Source of the DNA: Microvirga sp. 17 mud 1-3
GTDB taxonomy: Bacteria; Pseudomonadota; Alphaproteobacteria; Rhizobiales; Beijerinckiaceae
Length of the DNA stretch: 64,000 nucleotides
Assembly (NCBI RefSeq): GCF_003151255.1
Contig: NZ_CP029481.1
Coordinates: 2,232,001-2,296,000 of the forward strand
Reading direction: 5' to 3'
Position numbers and translations under genes: made by a program. Positions 57,636-64,000 of this stretch are shown one piece after another (within the stretch, counting starts at the first letter, position 1; each line of letters starts with the position of its first letter). Below the pieces are notes generated by a model. The model had not been told where the DNA came from and ran no database searches. It was given only the letters and a program-made list of their open reading frames with translations.

Positions 57636-58472
57636 TCAGATGCCGTCCGCCTCGCTCAGGAGATGATCCATGGAGCGGGCAGGCTCCGCACAGCCGGCGC
57701 TGCCGACCACCTTGGCCGGGACGCCCGCCACCGTAGCATTATGGGGAACGGGCTTGAGCACCACGGAGCCGGCCGCCACCCGGGCGCAGTGGCCCACCTC
57801 GATATTGCCCAGGATCTTGGCGCCGGCGCCGATCAGGACGCCATGCCGGATCTTGGGATGGCGGTCGCCCCTCTCCTTGCCGGTTCCGCCCAGGGTCACG
57901 TTCTGGAGCATGGAGACGTTGTCCTCGACGACCGCCGTGGAGCCGACCACGAGCCCCGTCGCATGGTCGAGGAAGATGCCCCGGCCGATGCGGGCAGCCG
58001 GGTGGATATCGGTCTGGAAGACCTCGGACGAGCGGCTTTGAAGATAAAGCGCGAAATCCTGCCGGCCGCGGTGCCAGAGCCAATGGGCCAGGCGGTAGGC
58101 CTGGATGGCGTGGAACCCTTTGAAGTAGAGAACCGGCTCGATCACCCGGGTCGTGGCCGGGTCGCGGTCGAGCACGGCGCGGATATCGGCCCGGATCGCC
58201 TCTCCTATGCGGGGCTCCTGCGCGATGGCCTCCAGGAAGGTCTGCTCCACGATGTCGGCCCCGAGCGCCGCATGGCCGAGCCTGGTCGCCACCCGGTGGA
58301 TGACGGCGGCCTCGAGGCTCGGCTGCTGCAGCACCGTCGCCAGCGCCACGCCGCCCATGGCCGGCTCGTCGCGGACGATGGCCTCGGCCTCGGCGCGCAG
58401 GCGATCCCACAGGGGGTCGACGGTTCCGGCGACGCGGTTCTGGAGGGCCGGTTTCATCCGTGGCTGTGTCAT
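57636..58472 (-). CDS. cysE: Serine O-acetyltransferase
   Basis: A 278-residue enzyme that acetylates serine for cysteine synthesis. The N-terminal helical domain is followed by the left-handed beta-helix; FQTDIHPAARIGRGIFLDHATG holds the active His residues and NVTLGGTGKERGDRHPKI is the family signature. Met-Thr-Gln-Pro at 58472 is the start chosen; a long upstream open frame is non-family and is antisense to the echA-like gene. It heads the cysE-DUF3126-gammaCA operon. Confidence 0.95.
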   Translation of the reverse strand: MTQPRMKPALQNRVAGTVDPLWDRLRAEAEAIVRDEPAMGGVALATVLQQPSLEAAVIHRVATRLGHAALGADIVEQTFLEAIAQEPRIGEAIRADIRAVLDRDPATTRVIEPVLYFKGFHAIQAYRLAHWLWHRGRQDFALYLQSRSSEVFQTDIHPAARIGRGIFLDHATGLVVGSTAVVEDNVSMLQNVTLGGTGKERGDRHPKIRHGVLIGAGAKILGNIEVGHCARVAAGSVVLKPVPHNATVAGVPAKVVGSAGCAEPARSMDHLLSEADGI

Positions 58473-58562
58473 CTTGGGCTCCCTGCCGGAGACGGTTCGC
58501 AAGGTTCGGTCGAGTAGCATAGATAGGCGCAGCGCCTCCATTCCCCTAGATGCGAATCGGTC

Positions 58563-59363
58563 ATGCCCGTTCAATTTTCCTCGCCCTCTCCGAACTTCGT
58601 CCTTTCCCTCGAGGGCGCCGTCGCAACCATCGCGATCCATAATCCGGCGAAGCGCAATGCCATCGGCCTGGAGATGTGGAAGGCCCTGCCGCGGATCGCT
58701 GCTACCTTGGAGGAGGATGAGCGGGTCCGCGTAATCGTGCTGCGGGGCGCAGGCACCGGCGCCTTCACGTCCGGAGCGGACATCTCGGAGTTCGAGACGG
58801 TCCGCGCCGATGCGGCGGGTGGGCGGCGCTACGAGGCCGCCAATGAGGCGGCGTTCCAGGCCGTCGCTCATTGCGCGAAGCCGGTCATCGCCATGATCCG
58901 GGGTTTCTGCCTGGGCGGCGGCTTCGGCCTCGCGCTCGCCTGCGACTTGCGCGTCGCCTCCGAGAACGCAACCTTCGGCATCCCGGCCGCGAAGCTCGGC
59001 GTGGGCTATCCTCCCGGCGCCATGCGCCTTGTGACGGCCGCCGTAGGCGGGCCCGCTGCCCGCGACCTTTTCTATACGGCGCGCCGAATCGGTGCCGCGG
59101 AGGCGGAGCGTCTCGGTGTCGTGCAGCGGGTCGTTCCGGACAGGGAGCTGGAAGGCGCCGCCATGGCCCTGGCACAGGAGATTGCCGGAAACGCACCGCT
59201 CACAATCCGGGCCGCAAAGGCGGCCATCGATGAAGCCCTCGGAATCGCACATCCCGGATCGGACCCGGTCGCCCTGGCGGATGCCTGTTTCGACAGCGCG
59301 GATGCGGTCGAGGGACGCCGGGCTTTCCTGGAGAAGCGCGCGCCGGTCTTCACCGGGCACTAG
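58563..59363 (+). CDS. Enoyl-CoA hydratase/isomerase family protein
   Basis: A 266-residue crotonase. GAFTSGADISEF is the oxyanion-hole strand with the Asp, IRGFCLGGGFGLALACDLRVAS is the hallmark block, and PAAKLGVGYPPGAMRL follows. The Glu positions typical of true hydratases are not both obvious, so it may act on a non-classical substrate. A dispersed palindromic repeat begins directly at its stop and may serve as its terminator. Confidence 0.88.
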   Translation: MPVQFSSPSPNFVLSLEGAVATIAIHNPAKRNAIGLEMWKALPRIAATLEEDERVRVIVLRGAGTGAFTSGADISEFETVRADAAGGRRYEAANEAAFQAVAHCAKPVIAMIRGFCLGGGFGLALACDLRVASENATFGIPAAKLGVGYPPGAMRLVTAAVGGPAARDLFYTARRIGAAEAERLGVVQRVVPDRELEGAAMALAQEIAGNAPLTIRAAKAAIDEALGIAHPGSDPVALADACFDSADAVEGRRAFLEKRAPVFTGH

Positions 59364-59465
59364 AGCATCGGACGCAAAAGTGGGAACCGGTTTTGCGTCC
59401 GATGCTCAAAAACAGAAATCTAGAGGCTCAAGCGTGAAGCCGGTTCCTCGTCCGAGACCCTGGGA
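59361..59465 (+). repeat. Dispersed palindromic intergenic repeat, copy B
   Basis: The core, GAGCATCGGACGCAAAA (59363-59379), 11 bases, TTTTGCGTCCGATGCTC (59391-59407), is a perfect 17-base-pair hairpin. About 60 more bases to 59465 match copy A. It starts in the stop codon of the echA-like gene, and its distal part lies inside the methyltransferase gene, where it encodes the last 15 or so residues. Confidence 0.85.
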
Positions 59466-59965
59466 GAACCCGCCTCATCCGTGCGGCGATAGACGTAGTA
59501 TCGCCCCTCGGGAATGCCCGTCTCGGCCGTAATGTCGGCACAGTGGGGCAGCGCAAAGGCACGGTCCGCCAGGAGCAGCCCGCCGGGCTGGAGGAGCCCG
59601 TCGAGGAGCGGCGACAGCCGCAGGGCCACCTCCCGGTTCAGGGCCTCGTCGCCTGTGCCGATATCCGCATGGACCAGGGAACAGCGGTGCGCCCCCTTGG
59701 CGGAGATGAAGGACGGCAGGGTTTCGAACATATCGCCGACCAGCAGGTATCCGTCCGGCGGCATGCAGCTGGGATGCGCGGCGGGCCGGCGCTCGAAAAC
59801 GTAGATCTCCCGGCCCGGCAGGCGGTTTCTCAGGTGGTCGTAGGTCCGGCCGTTGCCGAGGCCGAGCTCCAGCACGAAGCCGGTCGGGGCGACAAGACGG
59901 CTCGCCCAGTCGAGGAGATCGCGCTGGGCCGTGAGCCGCCGAATGGCACTGTCGAGTCGGGTCAT
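59420..59965 (-). CDS. Class I SAM-dependent methyltransferase
   Basis: A 181-residue methyltransferase. The SAM loop is LELGLGNGRTYDHLRNRLPG. VFERRPAAHPSCMPP and VHADIGTGDEALN are the later motif II and III-like blocks. The final residues SPRVSDEEPASRLSL are encoded within the dispersed repeat at 59361-59465, so the gene probably acquired its present end from that element. Substrate unknown. The upstream hydrolase gene ends 70 bases away in the same direction. Confidence 0.83.
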   Translation of the reverse strand: MTRLDSAIRRLTAQRDLLDWASRLVAPTGFVLELGLGNGRTYDHLRNRLPGREIYVFERRPAAHPSCMPPDGYLLVGDMFETLPSFISAKGAHRCSLVHADIGTGDEALNREVALRLSPLLDGLLQPGGLLLADRAFALPHCADITAETGIPEGRYYVYRRTDEAGSPRVSDEEPASRLSL

Positions 59966-60035
59966 CCAGGCTCCTCATGACTGTAGAGGAAATGTCCCGG
60001 CGGCCTAAGAAGTCAAAGGCCGGGCTGCGGACCGG

Positions 60036-60800
60036 TCACGGCCTTTGCGCCAGGAAGTCCAGGACACCCTGCTTATGGACCCGGTCGCCGACCGCCAGGT
60101 TGTGGTCCCGCCCGGGAATGTCGAGGGGCACGGCGTTCGGGATCAGTGCCGCAAGCTCCGGCCCAGAGCCCGCCACGTCGTCCCTGGTCCCCACGGCCAC
60201 GAGGGTGGGCAGCGTGATCGACGCAACCTCCTCCCGGGTGAGGACCTGGCGCGAGCCGCGGATGCAGGCCGCGAGCGCCTTCAGATCGCTCTTCGTCTGC
60301 TCCGCGAAGGCCCGGAACATGCGCTGCATGGGGTCCGTGAGATCATCCAGGGACGGCGCCTCCATGGCGTCCGCGATGCCGAGCGGCAGGCCGACGCCCT
60401 CGACGAGGTGGATCCCTAAGCCCCCGAGGAGCACGGAGCGCATCCGCTCCGGCGCCGAAAGGGCCAGATGGGCCGTGATCCGCGCCCCCATGGAATAGCC
60501 CATCACGTCGGCCCGCTCGATGTCGAGATGGTCGAGAAGCCGGCGCGCATCAGCCGCCATGGCGTAGGAATCGTAATCCGCCGGCTGGTAGAGCTTTTCG
60601 CTCTGTCCATGCCCCCTGTTGTCGAGGGCAATCACCCGATAGCCGGCGCGGCTGAGCGTCTTCACCCAGAGCGTGTTCACCCAGTTGACGGCGTGGTTGG
60701 ACGCGAAGCCGTGGATGAGAAGGATCGGCTCGCCCTCCCCGCCTTCGGGTGCAATGTCGACATAGGCGATGTTGACGCCATCGGAATTGAAGAAGCGCAT
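60036..60800 (-). CDS. Alpha/beta-fold hydrolase
   Basis: A 254-residue hydrolase. HGFASNHAVNW is the oxyanion loop and ALDNRGHGQSEK follows. The triad is Ser103 (GYSMGAR), Asp207 or Asp208 (VGTRDDV) and His233 (GRDHNLAV). ATG 60800 (MRFFNSDGVNIAYVD) is used over a TTG eight codons earlier. It resembles ester or lactone hydrolases, but the substrate is unknown. Confidence 0.88.
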   Translation of the reverse strand: MRFFNSDGVNIAYVDIAPEGGEGEPILLIHGFASNHAVNWVNTLWVKTLSRAGYRVIALDNRGHGQSEKLYQPADYDSYAMAADARRLLDHLDIERADVMGYSMGARITAHLALSAPERMRSVLLGGLGIHLVEGVGLPLGIADAMEAPSLDDLTDPMQRMFRAFAEQTKSDLKALAACIRGSRQVLTREEVASITLPTLVAVGTRDDVAGSGPELAALIPNAVPLDIPGRDHNLAVGDRVHKQGVLDFLAQRP

Positions 60801-60911
60801 GGGTCCGGGAAACGGTTTTGGCAATGATGCTGGAGTTGCCGGCGCACCCTAAGGCAGGCCCCGGCCCGGATGCAATCCTTGCCTGCCGCTGGCGTGGGCT
60901 ACGAAGCAGCA

Positions 60912-60970
60912 GCACCCCCTCCGTCATTCCGGGCCCGGCCAAAGGCCGTCCCGGAATGACGGAGGGGTGC
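60912..60970. repeat. Imperfect palindromic repeat
   Basis: The left arm GCACCCCCTCCGTCATTCCG and the right arm CGGAATGACGGAGGGGTGC are near-perfect inverted copies with one extra C on the left, joined by a GC-rich centre. It lies between the hydrolase and rpsD genes. Such CGTCATTCCGG palindromes are common intergenic repeats in Rhizobiales; I see no second copy in this window. Confidence 0.7.
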
Positions 60971-60982
60971 CGCAAAATGGAA

Positions 60983-61006
60983 AAAGGCCGCCCGAAGGCG
61001 GCCTTT
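60983..61006 (-). terminator. Intrinsic terminator of rpsD
   Basis: A ten-base-pair stem (AAAGGCCGCC / GGCGGCCTTT) with a TTCG tetraloop on the minus strand, followed by further Ts there (TTTTT-CC). It lies 24 bases past the rpsD stop. Confidence 0.88.
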
Positions 61007-61030
61007 CCCGAATGCAACCTCTCGCGGCGA

Positions 61031-61648
61031 TTAGCGCGAGTAGAACTCGATCACGAGGTTCGGTTCCATCTGGACCGGGTACGGCACCTCGGACAGGGTC
61101 GGGATGCGGGTCATGCGGGCCGTCATCTTGGAATGATCGACCTCGATGTAATCCGGGACGTCGCGCTCAGCGAGCTGGCTCGCCACGACAACGATCTCGA
61201 GCTGCTTGGACTTTTCCTTCACCTCGATCACGTCGCCCGGCTTCACGAGATAGCTCGGGATGTTCACCCGGCGGCCGTTCACCTTCACGTGGCCGTGATT
61301 GACGAACTGGCGCGCGGCGAACGGGGTCGCGACGAACTTCGAGCGGTAGACCACCGCGTCGAGACGGCGCTCGAGCAGGCCAACCAGGTTCTCGCCCGAG
61401 TCGCCCCGCTGACGGATCGCCTCAGCGTAGTACCGACGGAACTGCTTCTCGGTGATGTTGGCGTAGTAGCCCTTCAGCTTCTGCTTGGCGCGCAGCTGCG
61501 TGCCGAAGTCGGAGAGCTTGCCCTTACGGCGCTGGCCGTGCTGGCCGGGGCCGTATTCGCGGCGGTTGACGGGGCTCTTCGGGCGACCCCAGATATTCTG
61601 ACCCATACGGCGGTCAAGCTTGTGCTTGGCCTGAATGCGCTTCGACAT
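61031..61648 (-). CDS. rpsD: 30S ribosomal protein S4
   Basis: A 205-residue uS4. The start [21 protein letters not shown] and [18 protein letters not shown] are conserved, and the S4 RNA-binding domain covers [33 protein letters not shown] in pieces. It is a primary 16S-rRNA binder and assembly nucleator. ATG 61648 follows AGAGGAATCGCG. It has a strong-looking promoter with a leader of about 165 bases and a terminator, so it is a single-gene unit. Confidence 0.97.
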   Translation of the reverse strand: MSKRIQAKHKLDRRMGQNIWGRPKSPVNRREYGPGQHGQRRKGKLSDFGTQLRAKQKLKGYYANITEKQFRRYYAEAIRQRGDSGENLVGLLERRLDAVVYRSKFVATPFAARQFVNHGHVKVNGRRVNIPSYLVKPGDVIEVKEKSKQLEIVVVASQLAERDVPDYIEVDHSKMTARMTRIPTLSEVPYPVQMEPNLVIEFYSR

Positions 61649-61986
61649 CGCGATTCCTCTTGGATGATCGAAAGTTTCGAGGAACGCGCCCTCCTCTTCC
61701 AGTCTTCCGGTCAGACCCTAATGGGCCGTTGCGGGGACGGGACGACAGGCCGGCCGAAACCGGGCCACGGGAGCGTAAAAAGTTTGCGCGGCCGTTGCCG
61801 GACCGCGCGAACCGGGATGCCCTAGTGGAAAACGGCTGCCGAGTCAAGAAAGGTGCGTCTAATGCACCGCCTGGTCATGCAATTCCTGACCACCGCGCTT
61901 CATCCGCAGCACGAAGCGAGCTTGCGATTTAGCTATTGATGGCTCGTCGGCACTTCATCAGAGTAAGAAGTGCAGTTTACATCCTA
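61649..61986 (-). other. 338-base intergenic region: rpsD promoter and leader
   Basis: This stretch holds the rpsD promoter (61819-61847) and its leader. A hairpin at 61786-61808 (stem about eight base pairs), followed on the minus strand by AAACTTTTT, resembles an early attenuator or a 5' protective hairpin. I find no gene in the remainder. Confidence 0.5.
61819..61847 (-). promoter_or_regulatory. Promoter of rpsD
   Basis: On the minus strand TTGACT (-35) is followed after 17 bases by TAGGGC (-10), in the CTTGAC...CTAGGG context common for housekeeping promoters of ribosomal genes in Rhizobiales. The start point would be about 165 bases before the rpsD ATG. Confidence 0.6.
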
Positions 61987-63108
61987 CTACTCAGCGGTCG
62001 GCACCGGGATCAGCTCGGGGGCGATTACGCGGACAGCACGCTTCTTGCCGTCGCTCGTGACCGCCTCGCGTTTCGCACCTTCACCTTGGGTGACGACGCG
62101 GTTGTTCTCGATGGATTTCGGCCCGATGCCGGAGGATTCCTTGCTGGCGGTCGGTGCAGCGGCGGCCGTTTCGGCGGCGGCTTTGGCCTCCTCGTCGGCC
62201 TTCTTGTCGGCGGCCTTGCGGGCCTGCACGACCTTGGGACGGGACATCTCCTCGGCCTTCTCGGCCGTCACGATAATATCGCCCTTGCGCTGCTCCAGCA
62301 TGCTCTCGGCCCGGCGCAGGACCACGGCCCAGCTTTCGGTGTCCCGCTTGCAGGCCACCGCGGAATCGAAGCTCTTGCGGAACTTGAAGGCATTGGGAAG
62401 GGACGTGTAGGGCTTACTTCCGACGACCGACACGGCTTGGTTGAGCCCGTTATCGCCGCCCGGATACGCGAATGCGAGGGTCTCGGTCTCCGGGCAGAGG
62501 GCCTGACACATCTCGTTGGCGCCCTCGCGTCCGCCGGGCGAGACGCTCAAGGGGAAGAAGGAGCCGTCCCCGGTCCGCACGCAGATGAGCTTTCGGCCGC
62601 CATAGGCCTGCTGCTCCTCGGTGATGATCGGCTGGCCCTCGGGCATGATTTCGGCCGGCTGGGGCTGGCCGCGGGGCGGGCCGAACAGGGATTCGAAGAA
62701 GCCGCGCGGCTGGTCGGCGGCGCAGCTCTGCTGGACGGCCGCCATGAGCTGGCGACGCCGGAACTCGAAATCCCCCGAATCGTAGCCCTGGGCCGACAGC
62801 CTGGCGAAGTTCGCCTCCATCTGCCGGATGCGCCCCGCAATGGCGCCGCACTCGGCCGGCGGCGGACCGGCCAGGAAGCCGAGGGGGCCGCGCTCGCAGC
62901 CGATGGATCGGTAGTAATTGACGAGGCGGCCGATCTCGACGCGCATGCTTTCCGCCTCACCCGAGGTGGAGCGGCCGCCGCTGCGCTCCAGGGCGGCCAG
63001 CTGAGCCCGGAAGCGCTGGCACTCGGCGGATTGGGCGAACGCGGCTCCGCCGGCGGCCAAAAAGGCCGCGACGGCGACAAGGGAACGGAGGAAAGATGTC
63101 TTGGCCAT
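61987..63108 (-). CDS. DUF2865 family secreted protein
   Basis: A 373-residue secreted protein with a signal peptide of about 24 residues (VAAFLAAGGAAFAQ). Motifs such as FRAQLAALERSG, GCERGPLGF, GGRKLICVRTGDGSFFPLS, ANEMCQALCPETETLAF and ACKRDTE, with several cysteines, match the DUF2865 family found in Rhizobiales. The tail (from about residue 285) is charged and Ala-rich (RKAADKKADEEAKAAAETAAAA). Function is unknown. ATG 63108 is chosen at the signal peptide. Confidence 0.87.
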   Translation of the reverse strand: MAKTSFLRSLVAVAAFLAAGGAAFAQSAECQRFRAQLAALERSGGRSTSGEAESMRVEIGRLVNYYRSIGCERGPLGFLAGPPPAECGAIAGRIRQMEANFARLSAQGYDSGDFEFRRRQLMAAVQQSCAADQPRGFFESLFGPPRGQPQPAEIMPEGQPIITEEQQAYGGRKLICVRTGDGSFFPLSVSPGGREGANEMCQALCPETETLAFAYPGGDNGLNQAVSVVGSKPYTSLPNAFKFRKSFDSAVACKRDTESWAVVLRRAESMLEQRKGDIIVTAEKAEEMSRPKVVQARKAADKKADEEAKAAAETAAAAPTASKESSGIGPKSIENNRVVTQGEGAKREAVTSDGKKRAVRVIAPELIPVPTAE

Positions 63109-63275
63109 TATGAGCGTCGCGAAACCGTGTCGTTCAAGTGGTTCTCCCGGAAGGGAGGACAAAAGACGTCGTGAAAAGGGCCCCAATATGGTCGGAGCCT
63201 TGCCGGATGAAGGGAAATGACCATCATGGCCCCCGGCCAGCAGAATCCCCGTCACACCGAGATCTGGGGGACAGC

Positions 63276-63656
63276 ATGTACTCTCATACGACGATTGGGG
63301 CAAATGACCTCGACCGCGCAAGGGACTTCTATGACGCGGCCCTCGCGCCTCTGGACTTGCGGATCCGCTTCTCGTCGCCGGAAATGATCGCTTACGGTGC
63401 CGGCGGACGCCCTCTATTCCTTGTTGTGCGCCCCTTCGACGGCCGTGACCCCTCTCCCGGGAACGGCACCATGGTGGCTTTCATGGCCGAGCGGCGCGAG
63501 CAGGTCGATGCCTGCCATGCGGCCGCCCTCGCCATGGGCGGGCAGGACGAGGGGCAGCCGGGCCTGCGCCCCCAGTATCATGCCCATTATTACGGGGCCT
63601 ATTTCCGCGACCCGGATGGCAACAAGATCTGCGTGTGCAGCCACCATCCGGAGTGA
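63276..63656 (+). CDS. VOC-family protein (glyoxalase-like)
   Basis: A 126-residue single-module protein of the VOC superfamily. The opening MYSHTTIGANDLDRARDFYDA has the first-strand His and the characteristic helix, and YYGAYFRDPDGNKICVCSHHPE has the closing strand with metal-ligand-like positions. It may be a small dioxygenase, lyase or resistance protein; the substrate is unknown. ATG 63276 follows GGGGGACAGC. Confidence 0.88.
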   Translation: MYSHTTIGANDLDRARDFYDAALAPLDLRIRFSSPEMIAYGAGGRPLFLVVRPFDGRDPSPGNGTMVAFMAERREQVDACHAAALAMGGQDEGQPGLRPQYHAHYYGAYFRDPDGNKICVCSHHPE

Positions 63657-63806
63657 CATCGCTGGGCGAATCCTCGGGCGCCTCCCCTCGCGAAAGCCAT
63701 CTTCCGTTCCTACATGGCAGCTTGACCTTGGCGGCCCGATTCCGGGAGCGCGAGGATCCCGGCAGGCGGAGACCCCGCCGGATCATCTCTTAAGGAGACC
63801 GAAGCC

Positions 63807-64000
63807 ATGCTCGCCCGCCTTGCCCTGGCCGCCGCCCTGACCCTGGGAGCCGTCTGCGGTGCCGCAGCGCAGGAGCCCGACGTCATTTTCAAGAAATCCA
63901 CCGTCTGGCGCGCCCTGACCCCCAACGACAAGCTCGCCGTCTACGGGATCGACGACCCGGACATCGAGGGCGTGGCCTGCCATTACACCACCCCCGAGCG
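63807..64000 (+). CDS. creA: CreA family protein, 3' end beyond window
   Basis: The first 64 codons of a periplasmic protein. The signal peptide is MLARLALAAALTLGAVCGAAAQ, and DVIFKKSTVWRALTPNDKL and VYGIDDPDIEGVACHYT match the CreA family (E. coli CreA has VDTVFK and DDPDVKNVTCYV). The ATG at 63807 follows AAGGAGACCGAAGCC. The rest is off the right edge. Confidence 0.85.
   Translation, partial: MLARLALAAALTLGAVCGAAAQEPDVIFKKSTVWRALTPNDKLAVYGIDDPDIEGVACHYTTPE

Overview
This is a GC-rich chromosomal window from an alphaproteobacterium of the Rhizobiales (Hyphomicrobiales). The evidence is the hfq-hflX and dusB(nifR3)-ntrB-ntrC-ntrY-ntrX block, fused ispDF, the mfd/sdhE/recG cluster, the NDUFS6-type zinc-finger protein, an IalB-family protein, a BTLCP peptidase, DUF2865 and DUF3126 proteins, and a dispersed palindromic repeat typical of this order. 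Gene order and the N-terminus of one RTX protein resemble Microvirga/Methylobacteriaceae as I remember them; the genus is an inference. No phage, transposase, integrase, plasmid function, CRISPR array or rRNA is visible, so the window looks like core chromosome with one accessory patch.

Layout. 0-10 kb: mazG facing hflX-hfq, then the leftward nitrogen-regulation block dusB-ntrB-ntrC and ntrY-ntrX. 10-14.7 kb: ispDF and a stand-alone PncC-type domain rightward; lipA, a small kinase and a Coq10/START protein leftward; pncA. 14.7-19.4 kb: a BMP-type ABC importer operon with a clear terminator. 19.6-26.6 kb: FAD monooxygenase, AEC transporter, hspQ, ialB-like gene, YejA-like binding protein, a frameshifted receiver-like gene and a serine hydrolase. 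26.6-32.7 kb: mfd, sdhE, recG. 32.7-38.8 kb: the accessory patch, with two RTX-type secreted-protein genes flanking ccdA and a P1 peptidase. Both RTX genes are interrupted by a one-base shift. 38.8-48.2 kb: dadA-like, rpe, purB, cfa, a small hydrolase, an LTXXQ protein, a zinc-finger gene plus monooxygenase, tRNA-Leu(UAA), GNAT, and two small secreted proteins. 48.3-64 kb: acyl synthetase-gpt-cinA operon, sfsA, MFS, patatin, CBS, rhomboid, BTLCP, cysE-DUF3126-gammaCA operon, echA-like, methyltransferase, hydrolase, rpsD, DUF2865, VOC and the start of creA.

The most interesting material is in the accessory patch and in regulatory DNA. A predicted secreted protein carries a Cys-His-Asp transglutaminase-like domain, then three gapless 38-residue repeats I do not recognise, then RTX repeats. 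A perfect 12-bp-arm palindrome lies upstream of the other RTX gene. A 14-bp-arm hairpin overlaps the translation start region of cfa. A TTAA-N7-TTAAC (CtrA-type) box precedes the BTLCP gene. Three genes in the window are each restored by adding one base, which points to either recent decay, slippage-type switching or consensus errors. I do not see a complete, clearly undescribed multi-gene system.
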